A stretch of 49,142 nucleotides of DNA from Pseudobutyrivibrio sp. (lineage in GTDB: Bacteria; Bacillota; Clostridia; Lachnospirales; Lachnospiraceae): positions 1 through 49,142 of the forward strand of contig JAILGH010000032.1 in assembly GCA_024697025.1 (NCBI GenBank), given 5' to 3'. Of the stretch, positions 25,015 to 33,906 are shown one piece after another (position 1 is the stretch's first letter; every line of letters begins with the position of its first letter). The position numbers were made by a program, and so were the translations under genes. The notes beneath the pieces were generated by a model, which was not told where the DNA came from, did no database searches, and saw only the letters and a list, made by a program, of their open reading frames with translations.

Positions 25015-25041
25015 GCCTCAGTTCGTTATTTGGACCGAGGC
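25015..25041 (+). other. hairpin between gpsA and the MIF-like gene
   Basis: GCCTCAGTTC (25015-25024) pairs with GGACCGAGGC (25032-25041), with one mismatch and one G-T, around seven bases. No T-run follows, so it is a weak terminator at best. Confidence 0.4.
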
Positions 25042-25070
25042 TAATTATATAAATAAAGGAGGATTATGTT

Positions 25071-25412
25071 ATGCCATTTATTGATTCAAAAATTACATTA
25101 CCAGTTACTGCAGAGGTTAAGGAGGACATTAAGTCTGAGCTTGGTAAGCTTATATCTACTCTTAACAAGAGTGAGACTTATCTCATGGTAGGTATCGATG
25201 ACAACTATGATTTGTGGTTTGGAGGAAACAAGCTTGATAAGGGAGCTTATGTTTCAGTAAGCTTGTTTGGAAATGCTCCATCCGATGCCTATGACAAGCT
25301 GACAGGACAGATTTGCCAGCTTTTTGAAGAGAAGCTTGGAATCCCGGGAAGCTCAGTTTATGTAACCTATCATCCAGTTACAGACTGGGGCTGGAATGGA
25401 GGCAATTTTTAA
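25071..25412 (+). CDS. MIF-like tautomerase family protein
   Basis: A 113-residue protein of the macrophage migration inhibitory factor family, close to the 115 residues of human MIF. It keeps the catalytic N-terminal proline (MPFI; Pro becomes residue 1 after Met removal). Other family landmarks are YDLWFGG, a beta strand AYVSVSLFG, the helix YDKLTGQICQLFEEKLGIPG, VYVTYHPV and the C-terminal WGWNGGNF, which parallels the mammalian VGWNNSTF end. Enzymatically such proteins tautomerise phenylpyruvate or dopachrome; the natural bacterial substrate is unknown. It has no signal peptide. AAAGGAGG lies upstream. Confidence 0.88.
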   Translation: MPFIDSKITLPVTAEVKEDIKSELGKLISTLNKSETYLMVGIDDNYDLWFGGNKLDKGAYVSVSLFGNAPSDAYDKLTGQICQLFEEKLGIPGSSVYVTYHPVTDWGWNGGNF

Positions 25413-25436
25413 CTTTTCTACATAAGGAGTGGGGTT

Positions 25437-26108
25437 ATGAAGTTGGAGTTATTGGTGCAGGGTCTTGTGAAGGTTGTTAGCGGCTTTATTATAATGGCGC
25501 TTTTAATTTTCATACCTGCAGATTCTTTAGGTTATTGGCAGGGCTGGTTGCTGCTTGGAGTTCTTTTTATCCCTATGGTGGTTGCGGGATTTATTTTGTA
25601 TTTTTGTAATCCCGAGCTACTTAAGAAAAGGCTAAATGCTCGGGAAGAGCAAATGGAGCAAAAGGTTGTGGTAGCTTTAAGCGGACTGATGTTTATGGTT
25701 GCCTTTATTTTTGCTGGCTTAAATTATAGATTTAAGTGGCTTGTGCTTCCAAGAGAAATTACTTTTGTAGCTACAATCATTTTTATTTTGGCTTACATTT
25801 TATATGGAGAAGTCATTAGAGAAAATGAATATCTTTCACGCACTATTGAAGTCCAGGAAAATCAAAAGGTTGTAGATACCGGAATATATAGCCTGGTGCG
25901 ACATCCTATGTATTTCACAACGCTATTTATGTTTTTAGCCATGCCGCTTATTCTTGGCTCGCTTATTTCATTTATAATTCTGCTTACATACATTCCTATT
26001 ATCGTAAAAAGGATTAAAAATGAAGAGGAAGTCTTAAAGAAGGGACTTGCTGGTTATAGCCAGTACATGGATAAAGTAAAATACAGATTGATACCATTTA
26101 TATGGTAG
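25437..26108 (+). CDS. isoprenylcysteine carboxyl methyltransferase-like membrane protein
   Basis: A 223-residue protein with about five membrane helices and the SAM-binding signature of the ICMT/PEMT superfamily, VVDTGIYSLVRHPMYFT (about 146-162), followed by a hydrophobic stretch and RIKNEEEVLKKGL...YMDKVKYRLIPFIW. Bacterial members are uncharacterised lipid or small-molecule methyltransferases. It lies 24 bases after the MIF-like gene and may be co-transcribed with it and the SGNH gene. Confidence 0.8.
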   Translation: MKLELLVQGLVKVVSGFIIMALLIFIPADSLGYWQGWLLLGVLFIPMVVAGFILYFCNPELLKKRLNAREEQMEQKVVVALSGLMFMVAFIFAGLNYRFKWLVLPREITFVATIIFILAYILYGEVIRENEYLSRTIEVQENQKVVDTGIYSLVRHPMYFTTLFMFLAMPLILGSLISFIILLTYIPIIVKRIKNEEEVLKKGLAGYSQYMDKVKYRLIPFIW

Positions 26109-26134
26109 AAAATAAATTATTGGAGAATGTTTTT

Positions 26135-26770
26135 ATGAAAACTGTATTATGTTATGGGGATTCAAACACTTACGGCCATGTGCCAGAAACTGGGTTGAGA
26201 TACCCAAGGGATGTGCGTTATCCAGGTAGATTACAGATGCTTCTCGGTGATGAGTACACTGTAATCGAGGAGGGTTGCAACGGTCGCACCACAATCCAAG
26301 ATGATCCAATTGAGGGGTGGAAGAACGGTCTTGATTATCTTAAGCCCTGTCTTAATTCTCACAAGCCTGTTGATATAGTTGTGATGATGCTTGGAAGCAA
26401 TGATTTAAAGACTGTATTTCATCTTTCTGCAAAGGAGATTGCAGAGGCTGCAGGAAGGCTTGTGGACGAAATCATTGAATTTGCAAAGGAAAAGCAAAGC
26501 TTTATTCCAAAGATTATTTTGGTTTCTCCGCCAGAAATTGGTGAGGGGATAACAAGATCGCCATTTGCAGGCTCCTTTGATGAAAGCGCTATAGAAAGGT
26601 CTAGGCAATTTCCTGAGCATTACAAGAGGGTTGCAGATGAAAAGGGCTGTGTATTTTTTGATGCAGCAAAGTGTATTTCACCATCAGAGTTTGATTCCTT
26701 ACACCTGACTCCTGAGGCCCACAAGGTTTTGGCTGAGAAGCTAAGTGAAGTTATTTTACAGCTGTCATAA
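26135..26770 (+). CDS. SGNH/GDSL-family hydrolase (arylesterase-like)
   Basis: A 211-residue cytoplasmic esterase. Block I is VLCYGDSNTYG with nucleophile Ser10. The block III-like GSNDLKTVF supplies the oxyanion Asn, and block V DSLHLTPEAH supplies Asp and His. It resembles the arylesterase/acyl-CoA-thioesterase-I-like group. I chose ATG 26135, with TTGGAG upstream, over an in-frame ATG at 26102 that overlaps the previous gene. The substrate cannot be told from sequence. Confidence 0.85.
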   Translation: MKTVLCYGDSNTYGHVPETGLRYPRDVRYPGRLQMLLGDEYTVIEEGCNGRTTIQDDPIEGWKNGLDYLKPCLNSHKPVDIVVMMLGSNDLKTVFHLSAKEIAEAAGRLVDEIIEFAKEKQSFIPKIILVSPPEIGEGITRSPFAGSFDESAIERSRQFPEHYKRVADEKGCVFFDAAKCISPSEFDSLHLTPEAHKVLAEKLSEVILQLS

Positions 26771-26933
26771 AAATAACTTATGTATATTTTGGAGTATGAA
26801 TACAATTTTGTGTATTAAAGAAATAGGATAATCAAGGATTTCATAAAGTCCATTTAAGCCTATAATTAATTTTTTATGATTTCATTTACCATAAGAATTA
26901 TTAGTAATAAATAATTTGATTAACGAGGTTAGT

Positions 26934-27755
26934 ATGAGCACAACAATTACAGTAGTGGTAGACAATATTGCAGCCATGGACTTACAGGGTGAGTGGGGCC
27001 TATCATTTTTAATAGAATATGCAGATAAAAAGATTCTCCTTGATGCAGGAGGTTCTAATCTTTTCTTAACGAATCTTAAAGGCCTTGGATTTGATGTAAA
27101 GGATATAGATTACGGCGTCCTTAGTCACGCACATTATGATCATGCCAACGGCATTCCATATTTTTTTGAAAATAATAGTAGTGCCAAGTTTTGCCTGAGA
27201 GAGGGAAGTGATACCAACTGCTATCGCAATTTAAAATTCTTTTTCAAAAAATACATTGGCATTCCAAAGAAATTACTTAAAAAATATCCAGATAGAATTG
27301 AAATGGTTTCCGGTGACTATAAGCTTATGGATGGAGTGTATATTATCCCTCACAAGACGCCTGGTCTTGATGTGCTTGGTAAACGAGAGCAGATGTATCA
27401 AAAAATTAATCGCAAGTGGATGCTTGATGATTTTTCTCATGAGCAAAGCCTTGTATTAGATACTGATAAGGGCCTTGTGATTCTCAATTCCTGCTCACAT
27501 GGTGGGGCCGGCAATATAATTGACGAGGTTCAAAGGACATTCCCTGACAAGCATATATATGGCTACATTGGAGGCCTTCACCTTTACAACAAGACTAAGG
27601 CCGAGATTTTAAAGGTGGCAGAAATCTTTAAAGAGAAAAATATAGAGTGCATCTATACAGGACACTGTACCATGAATAGGGCCTTTGGAATCCTTAAGGA
27701 AGAGCTTGGAGAAAGAGTTCAGCAATTAAGTGTTGGACTAAAAATAACAATTTAA
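26934..27755 (+). CDS. metallo-beta-lactamase-fold hydrolase (COG1237 type)
   Basis: A 273-residue protein with the metal motif SHAHYDH (about 64-70), later SCSHGG and the C-terminal YTGHCT. This layout matches the group annotated as dihydropterin-methyl-ribofuranosylaminobenzene phosphate synthase-like, whose bacterial role is unclear. ATG 26934 is chosen for ACGAGGTTAGT upstream; an in-frame start at 26916 would add six residues. The 163-base gap before it is A+T-rich with no terminator that I can support. Confidence 0.85.
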   Translation: MSTTITVVVDNIAAMDLQGEWGLSFLIEYADKKILLDAGGSNLFLTNLKGLGFDVKDIDYGVLSHAHYDHANGIPYFFENNSSAKFCLREGSDTNCYRNLKFFFKKYIGIPKKLLKKYPDRIEMVSGDYKLMDGVYIIPHKTPGLDVLGKREQMYQKINRKWMLDDFSHEQSLVLDTDKGLVILNSCSHGGAGNIIDEVQRTFPDKHIYGYIGGLHLYNKTKAEILKVAEIFKEKNIECIYTGHCTMNRAFGILKEELGERVQQLSVGLKITI

Positions 27756-27838
27756 GGTTATAGCTTAGATTTGTTCCAATTATATTTTTAAAAAATAATA
27801 ATCTGGTGAGAAATTAAGAAAAATATAAGGAGTCTAAT

Positions 27839-28468
27839 ATGAACGAAAACATTGCAAAGAGAAACAGTCTGCTGGCACAGAAGGTTATTGCAGGTATCGA
27901 TTCCAGAAATATGAAGGGGTACTATGCAAACAGCAAGGAGGAAGCATTAAAGCTTGCTTTGGATTTAATTCCTGAAAAATCTTCAGTTACCATGGGTGGA
28001 GCCATGAGTGCTCACGAGATTGGTCTTGTTGATGCTCTTCAAAAGGGTGATTACGATTTTATCGACAGAGATGCTTATGAGGACAAGAGAGCAGCTATGC
28101 TTAAGGCATATGATGCTGACTTTTTCATTAGCAGCGCTAATGCTATTACGGAGGATGGTGTAATTGTAAATATCGATGGCAATGCCAATCGCGTTTCAGC
28201 CATTGCACAGGGACCAAAGCATGTTATTTTTATAGTGGGCATGAATAAGGTTTGTCCAGATGTTGATGCTGCCATGAAGCGCGCCCGCAATGTTGCTGCA
28301 CCAATCAATGCACAGAGATTTGGTCTTTCAACTCCATGTGCCAAGACAGGCTCATGTATGAACTGCAAATCACCTGATACTATTTGCTGTCAGTTTTTGG
28401 TTACAAGATTCTCAAGACATCCTGGTAGAATTCATGTAATCATGGTTAATGACAATTTGGGTTATTAA
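27839..28468 (+). CDS. LUD-domain protein (LutC-like)
   Basis: A 209-residue protein that is essentially one LUD domain: VTMGGAMSAHEIGLVDAL, DFFISSANAITEDGVIVNIDGNANRVSA (split over about 95-125), and VIFIVGMNKVCPDVDAAM. It has Cys-rich CAKTGSCMNCKSPDTICC (about 173-190), a possible metal site often seen in stand-alone LUD proteins. LUD proteins include LutB/LutC of lactate utilisation, but no lutA/lutB partner is nearby, so the substrate is unknown. ATAAGGAG lies upstream. Confidence 0.82.
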   Translation: MNENIAKRNSLLAQKVIAGIDSRNMKGYYANSKEEALKLALDLIPEKSSVTMGGAMSAHEIGLVDALQKGDYDFIDRDAYEDKRAAMLKAYDADFFISSANAITEDGVIVNIDGNANRVSAIAQGPKHVIFIVGMNKVCPDVDAAMKRARNVAAPINAQRFGLSTPCAKTGSCMNCKSPDTICCQFLVTRFSRHPGRIHVIMVNDNLGY

Positions 28469-28553
28469 ACTTCTCTAAAACCTTGATTTGTGAATAAATT
28501 TTAGTGTAAATTTGTCTGAAAAGTGAAACTTTATTTTGTGGCTTTTATACTTA

Positions 28554-28610
28554 TTGACTACTAGATTATGTGGTGGTACTATAATTTTAGTAACACAATA
28601 TCTAGTAGTT
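28554..28610 (+). promoter_or_regulatory. nrdD promoter region with inverted repeat (possible NrdR boxes)
   Basis: It lies in the 330-base gap 28469-28798. TTGACT (28554-28559) with TACTAT 17 bases on, or TATAAT (28580-28585) 20 bases on, is a candidate promoter. ACTACTAGAT (28557-28566) and ATCTAGTAGT (28600-28609) form a perfect inverted repeat around it. The right copy, ACACAATATCTAGTAG, fits the NrdR-box pattern ACACWATATATWGTGT well; the left copy fits less well, and the centres are 35 bases apart. The right arm is followed by six T, so a terminator is the alternative. The remaining leader to 28798 is A+T-rich and shows nothing else I can support. Confidence 0.45.
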
Positions 28611-28798
28611 TTTTATTGTAAATTACTAAATATTGACTGAAAATTTGATTATTAGGATGTCTAAATTCTAGCTTAACAAGCAATATTTCTATAAGAGTAT
28701 TTATTGAATTTAAGTGTTTACAATTTTCAGAATGACTTTATTTTGAATTAGAGTTTTTAGGGAATATAGGATTTGGTTTTAATAACCCGGAGGTTAGT

Positions 28799-30922
28799 AT
28801 GGAGAGATTTGTAGTTAAAAAGGATGGAGCACTTGAGCCATTTGACGTGCAAAAGGTAGTTGAGGCTGTGGGAAAGTCTGCAACTCGTGTGCTAGTTAAA
28901 TTTACTCCAGAGCAGGAGAAGTTTATTTGTCAATTTGTTGAGGAGAGAGTGGAGGAGCTTGGCCTTGAGAAGATTGAGATTGCACAAATGCATAATATTG
29001 TTGAGGGAGCGTTGGAGCGAGTTAATCCAATGGTTGCAAAGTCTTATAGAGATTATCGTAACTATAAGCAGGACTTTGTCCAGATGCTGGATGACGTTTA
29101 CAAAAAGTCTCAAAACATTATGTACATTGGCGACAAGGAGAATTCAAACACTGATTCAGCACTTGTTTCTACCAAGCGCTCGTTGATTTTCAATGAGCTT
29201 AACAGAGAGCTTTACAAGAAGTTCTTCCTTACAACAGAGGAAGTTCAGGCTATTCGTGATGGCTACATTTACATTCACGATATGAATGCTCGTCGAGACA
29301 CTATGAACTGTTGTCTTTTCGATGTTAAGTCTGTTCTTGAGGGCGGATTTGAGATGGGGAACATTTTCTACAACGAGCCAAAGAGTCTTGATGTGGCATT
29401 TGATGTTATCGGAGACATTGTTCTTTCTGCTGCAAGCCAGCAGTATGGTGGATTTACTATTCCACAGGCTGATCAGATTTTAGAGAAGTATGCTCAAAAG
29501 TCATTTGATAAATATATGAGCAAGTACCTTTCACTTGGCATTGACGAGGAGAAGGCTAGAGAAGTTTCCATGAGCGAGGTTGAGCGTGAGATGGAGCAGG
29601 GCTTCCAGGGTTGGGAGTACAAGTTTAACACAGTTGCTTCTTCAAGAGGTGATTATCCATTTATCACCGTTACAATTGGCCTTGGCACAACTGTATTTGC
29701 CAAGATGGCTTCTAAAGCCTGCCTTAAGGTTCGTTCAATCGGTCAGGGCAAGCCTGGTTTCAAGAAGCCAGTTCTCTTCCCTAAGATTGTATTCTTGTAT
29801 GATGAGAATTTACATGGCCCAGGCAAGGAGCTTGAGGATGTTTTCGAGGCAGGTATAGATTGCTCTCGCAAGACTATGTATCCAGATTGGCTTTCACTTA
29901 CTGGTGAGGGCTATATTGCCAGCATGTACAAGAAGTATGGCAAAGTAATTTCGCCAATGGGATGTCGTGCTTTCCTTTCTCCTTGGTATGAGAATGGTGG
30001 CATGAAGCCTGCAGATGAAAACGATGAGCCTATCTTCATCGGAAGATTTAACATAGGTGCAGTTTCACTTCATTTGCCAATGATTCTTGCTAAGTCACGT
30101 CAGGAGTCTAAGGACTTCTATCAGGTGCTTGATTATTATCTTGAGATGATTCGCAAGCTTCACATCCGTACTTATGCATACCTTGGTGAGATGAGAGCTA
30201 GCACCAATCCTTTAGCATATTGCGAGGGTGGTTTCTATGGTGGACACCTTGGCTTCCACGACAAGATTAAGCCATTGCTTAAGGCTGCAACAGCATCTTT
30301 TGGTATTACAGCCTTTAACGAGCTTCAGGAGCTTTACAATGGCAAGTCACTTGTTGAGGATGGAGAGTTTGCCCTTGAAGTTTTAAAGCACATCAATGAA
30401 AAGGTCGCTGAGTTTAAGGAAGCCGATGGCAATTTATATGCTATCTACGGCACACCTGCAGAGAATCTTTGTGGATTGCAGGTAAAGCAGTTTAGAAATA
30501 AATACGGCATTATAGAAAATGTTTCTGATAGAGAATATGTTTCCAATTCATTCCACTGTCATGTTTCTGAAAACATTACTCCTATCGAGAAACAGGATAA
30601 GGAAGGACGTTTCTGGGAGCTTTCTAACGGTGGCAAGATTCAGTATGTCCGCTATCCAATCAACTACAACCGAGAGGCTGTTAAGACTCTTGTACGTCGC
30701 GCAATGGCCAAGGGATTTTATGAGGGTGTCAACCTTTCCCTTTCTTACTGTGATGATTGCGGACACGAGGAGTTGGAGATGGATGTTTGCCCAGTATGTG
30801 GCAGTAAGAATCTCACCAAGATAGACAGAATGAACGGATATCTTTCTTATTCACGAGTAAAAGGAGATACTCGCCTTAATGAGGCAAAGATGGCGGAAAT
30901 CGCCGATCGTAAATCTATGTAG
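28799..30922 (+). CDS. nrdD: anaerobic ribonucleoside-triphosphate reductase
   Basis: A 707-residue glycyl-radical enzyme that reduces NTPs to dNTPs without oxygen. The N-terminal ~90 residues are an ATP-cone allosteric domain (VVKKDGALEPFDVQKV). The catalytic barrel follows. Near the end are the zinc cysteines CDDC and CPVC, then the glycyl-radical loop RMNGYLSYSRVKGD. The length is usual for the family. CGGAGG lies upstream. nrdG, its activase, follows directly. Confidence 0.96.
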   Translation: MERFVVKKDGALEPFDVQKVVEAVGKSATRVLVKFTPEQEKFICQFVEERVEELGLEKIEIAQMHNIVEGALERVNPMVAKSYRDYRNYKQDFVQMLDDVYKKSQNIMYIGDKENSNTDSALVSTKRSLIFNELNRELYKKFFLTTEEVQAIRDGYIYIHDMNARRDTMNCCLFDVKSVLEGGFEMGNIFYNEPKSLDVAFDVIGDIVLSAASQQYGGFTIPQADQILEKYAQKSFDKYMSKYLSLGIDEEKAREVSMSEVEREMEQGFQGWEYKFNTVASSRGDYPFITVTIGLGTTVFAKMASKACLKVRSIGQGKPGFKKPVLFPKIVFLYDENLHGPGKELEDVFEAGIDCSRKTMYPDWLSLTGEGYIASMYKKYGKVISPMGCRAFLSPWYENGGMKPADENDEPIFIGRFNIGAVSLHLPMILAKSRQESKDFYQVLDYYLEMIRKLHIRTYAYLGEMRASTNPLAYCEGGFYGGHLGFHDKIKPLLKAATASFGITAFNELQELYNGKSLVEDGEFALEVLKHINEKVAEFKEADGNLYAIYGTPAENLCGLQVKQFRNKYGIIENVSDREYVSNSFHCHVSENITPIEKQDKEGRFWELSNGGKIQYVRYPINYNREAVKTLVRRAMAKGFYEGVNLSLSYCDDCGHEELEMDVCPVCGSKNLTKIDRMNGYLSYSRVKGDTRLNEAKMAEIADRKSM

Positions 30923-30935
30923 GAGCGGAGAATTA

Positions 30936-31427
30936 ATGAATTACCACAATATTACTAAAGATGACATGCTTAATGGTGATGGCCTTCGCGTTGTTTTGTG
31001 GCTGTCTGGCTGTAATCATCATTGTAAGGAATGTCAAAACCCAATCACATGGGACCCTGACAGCGGACTAAAGTTTGATGCGGCAGCCAAAGAAGAGTTA
31101 TTTGAAGTGCTTTCTAGAGATTATATTTCCGGGATTACTTTTAGCGGCGGCGACCCATTGTTTCCAGGAAATCGTGATGAAGTGACGGAGCTTGCCCGGG
31201 AGATTAGGGAGAAATTTCCCGGCAAGACCGTCTGGCTTTACACTGGCTACACATACGAAGAAATCAAATCTCTAGATATTATGGAATACGTTGATGTTTT
31301 AGTTGACGGAGAATTTGAAATTGATAAGATAGATTTGCAGGCTAAATGGAGAGGCAGCATCAATCAGCGAGTTATCGATGTTCCTCAGACCAGAAAGCTG
31401 GACCAAATAGTTTTGCACGTAGATTAA
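30936..31427 (+). CDS. nrdG: anaerobic ribonucleotide reductase activating protein
   Basis: A 163-residue radical-SAM enzyme that installs the glycyl radical on NrdD. The cluster motif is CNHHCKEC (CxxxCxxC, about 27-34), followed by GGDPLF. I chose ATG 30936, 13 bases after the nrdD stop with TAGGAGCGGAG upstream. A longer in-frame reading from 30879 overlaps nrdD and lacks support. Confidence 0.95.
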   Translation: MNYHNITKDDMLNGDGLRVVLWLSGCNHHCKECQNPITWDPDSGLKFDAAAKEELFEVLSRDYISGITFSGGDPLFPGNRDEVTELAREIREKFPGKTVWLYTGYTYEEIKSLDIMEYVDVLVDGEFEIDKIDLQAKWRGSINQRVIDVPQTRKLDQIVLHVD

Positions 31428-31447
31428 TTTGCTAGGAGAATATATTT

Positions 31448-31894
31448 ATGAATACCATCAAAATGAATATTACCAAGCTTACCGATTCTGCTAAGCTTCC
31501 AGAGAGGGGCTCAGAGTACGCTGCAGGTTATGATTTATTTGCAGACATTGCAGAGGAGGTTAAGATTGCACCACACGAGACTAAGATGATTGGAACAGGT
31601 CTTGCCATGGAAATCCCAGTTGGATATTTCGGAGGCATTTTTGCAAGATCCGGACTTTCAGCAAAGGAAGGTCTTAGACCTGCCAACTGTGTTGGTGTTG
31701 TTGATTCAGATTATAGAGGAGAAGTTAAGGTTGCACTTCACAATGATGGTGAAGTTGAAAGAGTAGTTACACCGGCTCAAAAGATTGCACAGCTAGTTGT
31801 AGTTCCTTTCCTTTCAGTTGAGTTTTCAGAGGTTTCAGAGCTTTCTGATACAGCTCGTGGAGAGGGTGGATTTGGTTCTACAGGCAAACACTAG
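31448..31894 (+). CDS. dut: dUTP diphosphatase
   Basis: A 148-residue trimeric dUTPase that hydrolyses dUTP to dUMP and keeps uracil out of DNA. The five motifs are present: AAGYDLFA, ARSGLSAKEGL, GVVDSDYRGEV, AQKIAQLVV and the flexible C-terminal RGEGGFGSTG. It follows nrdG by 20 bases, tying dNTP production to dNTP cleaning. Confidence 0.96.
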   Translation: MNTIKMNITKLTDSAKLPERGSEYAAGYDLFADIAEEVKIAPHETKMIGTGLAMEIPVGYFGGIFARSGLSAKEGLRPANCVGVVDSDYRGEVKVALHNDGEVERVVTPAQKIAQLVVVPFLSVEFSEVSELSDTARGEGGFGSTGKH

Positions 31895-31904
31895 ATATAA
31901 TTTT

Positions 31905-31928
31905 GGCGTCTGGCAAACACCAGACGCC
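31905..31928 (+). terminator. dut downstream hairpin
   Basis: A perfect nine-base GC-rich stem GGCGTCTGG (31905-31913) with CCAGACGCC (31920-31928) around six bases. The following bases are not a T-run, so termination may be partial. Confidence 0.5.
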
Positions 31929-31964
31929 ATTAGTAATGTATTGAAAGAAAGAGAGTAATTAATT

Positions 31965-33890
31965 ATGGCAAAAAAGGTTACCTATGACGAAAGCAGTATA
32001 TCTGTTTTAGAGGGACTAGAGGCAGTTAGAAAACGTCCTGGAATGTATATAGGTTCTACGTCCCGCAAGGGTCTTAACCATTTGATATACGAAATTGTAG
32101 ACAACTCAGTTGATGAGCACCTTGCAGGCGAGTGCGATACTATTTATGTCACCCTTGAAAAGGATGGCAGCTGTACTGTTGAGGATAATGGTAGAGGTAT
32201 TCCTGTTGGTATGCATGCCAAGGGAGTTCCTGCTGCACGACTTGTATTTTCTACACTCCACGCTGGTGGTAAGTTTGATGACAGCGTATACAAGACTTCC
32301 GGTGGTTTGCACGGTGTTGGTTCTTCTGTTGTAAATGCACTTAGTGAATATATGGTTGTTGATATTTCTCGTGAGGGCTTCGTTCATCACGATAGATATG
32401 AGAGAGGCGTACCAACTGAAAGGCTTGTGGATGGACTTCTTCCAAAGGTTTCCAAAACCAACAAGCACGGTACCAAAATCAACTTCCTTCCAGATTCTGA
32501 GATTTTCGAGAAGACCTACTTTAAAGAGGATGATATTAAGTCACGCCTCCATGAGACAGCTTATCTTAACCCAGGTCTTACTATCAATTACGCAGATTTG
32601 CGAGGGGAAGACCCTGAGTATATGACATTCCACGAGCCTGATGGCATCAAGGGATTTGTTAAGGAGATTAATAAGACTGCTGAGGCGCTTCATGACGTAG
32701 TTTACTTTACAGGCAAGAGTGATGATATCGAGCTTGAGATAGCCTTCCAGTACTGCAACGAGTTCAAGGAAAACATCCTTGGTTTCTGTAACAATATTTA
32801 CAACTCAGAGGGCGGTACTCACATTACAGGCTTCAAGACAGTGCTTACAACAGTTATCAATAGCTATGCCCGTGAGCTTGGAATCTTAAAGGATAAGGAT
32901 GCCAACTTTACCGGCGCAGATGTGCGAAACGGTATTACAGCTATCGTTTCTATCAAGCATCCTGACCCACGCTTCGAAGGTCAGACCAAGACTAAGCTTG
33001 ATAACCCAGATGCATCTAAGGCTACTCAAAAGATTTGTCAGGATGAGTTTACACTTTTCTTCGATAGAAATCTTGAGACTTTAAAGGCTATTATTTCCTG
33101 CGCAGAAAAGAGTGCCAAGATTCGTAAATCCGAAGAGAAGGCAAAGACCAATCTTCTTACAAAGCAAAAGTTTTCTTTTGACCAAAACGGTAAGCTTTCT
33201 AATTGCGAGTCTAGGGATGCAGAAAAATGCGAAATATTCATCGTAGAGGGAGATTCCGCTGGTGGTTCAGCAAAGAAGGCGCGCAACCGTATGTATCAGG
33301 CAATCATGCCAATTCGTGGTAAGATTCTTAACGTTGAAAAGGCCTCCATGGACAAGGTGCTTGCCAACGCCGAGATCAAGACACTTATCAATGCTTTTGG
33401 TTGCGGCTTCTCAGAAGGATATGGCAACGACTTTGATATTTCAAAGCTTCGTTACAACAAGATTGTAATTATGGCCGATGCCGACGTGGATGGTGCTCAC
33501 ATTAGCACACTTTTACTTACATTCTTCTACAGATTTATGCCAGATTTAATTCGCGAGGGACATGTTTACATTGCTATGCCACCTCTTTACAAGGCTATTC
33601 CTTCAAAAGGCGAAGAGGAATATCTTTACGACGATGTTGCTCTTGAAAAGTATCGTAAGAGAATGGAAGGCAAGTCATTTACACTTCAGAGATACAAAGG
33701 TCTTGGAGAGATGGATGCAGAGCAACTTTGGGAGACAACTTTAGACCCAGAGCGTCGCAAGTTAAAGCTTGTAGAAATCGAGGATGCACTTATGGCATCT
33801 GAGGTTACAGAGCTTCTTATGGGTAGCGATGTAGCTCCTCGTAAAGAATTTATTTACAAGCACGCACGCGAGGCTGAAATAGATGTTTAG
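31965..33890 (+). CDS. parE: type IIA topoisomerase subunit B (ParE-like)
   Basis: A 641-residue ATPase subunit. It has a GHKL ATPase domain (VDNSVDEHLAG, EDNGRGIPVG, SGGLHGVGSSVVNAL), a transducer domain with GQTKTKL, and a TOPRIM domain with EGDSAGGSA, PIRGKILNVEKA and DADVDGAH. Choosing between GyrB and ParE from this alone is hard. I favour topoisomerase IV because the adjacent A subunit lacks a GyrA box and the locus is not next to dnaA-recF. The ATG has only GAGAG upstream. Confidence 0.8.
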   Translation: MAKKVTYDESSISVLEGLEAVRKRPGMYIGSTSRKGLNHLIYEIVDNSVDEHLAGECDTIYVTLEKDGSCTVEDNGRGIPVGMHAKGVPAARLVFSTLHAGGKFDDSVYKTSGGLHGVGSSVVNALSEYMVVDISREGFVHHDRYERGVPTERLVDGLLPKVSKTNKHGTKINFLPDSEIFEKTYFKEDDIKSRLHETAYLNPGLTINYADLRGEDPEYMTFHEPDGIKGFVKEINKTAEALHDVVYFTGKSDDIELEIAFQYCNEFKENILGFCNNIYNSEGGTHITGFKTVLTTVINSYARELGILKDKDANFTGADVRNGITAIVSIKHPDPRFEGQTKTKLDNPDASKATQKICQDEFTLFFDRNLETLKAIISCAEKSAKIRKSEEKAKTNLLTKQKFSFDQNGKLSNCESRDAEKCEIFIVEGDSAGGSAKKARNRMYQAIMPIRGKILNVEKASMDKVLANAEIKTLINAFGCGFSEGYGNDFDISKLRYNKIVIMADADVDGAHISTLLLTFFYRFMPDLIREGHVYIAMPPLYKAIPSKGEEEYLYDDVALEKYRKRMEGKSFTLQRYKGLGEMDAEQLWETTLDPERRKLKLVEIEDALMASEVTELLMGSDVAPRKEFIYKHAREAEIDV

Positions 33891-33906
33891 AAAGGGTTAT
33901 ATATAA

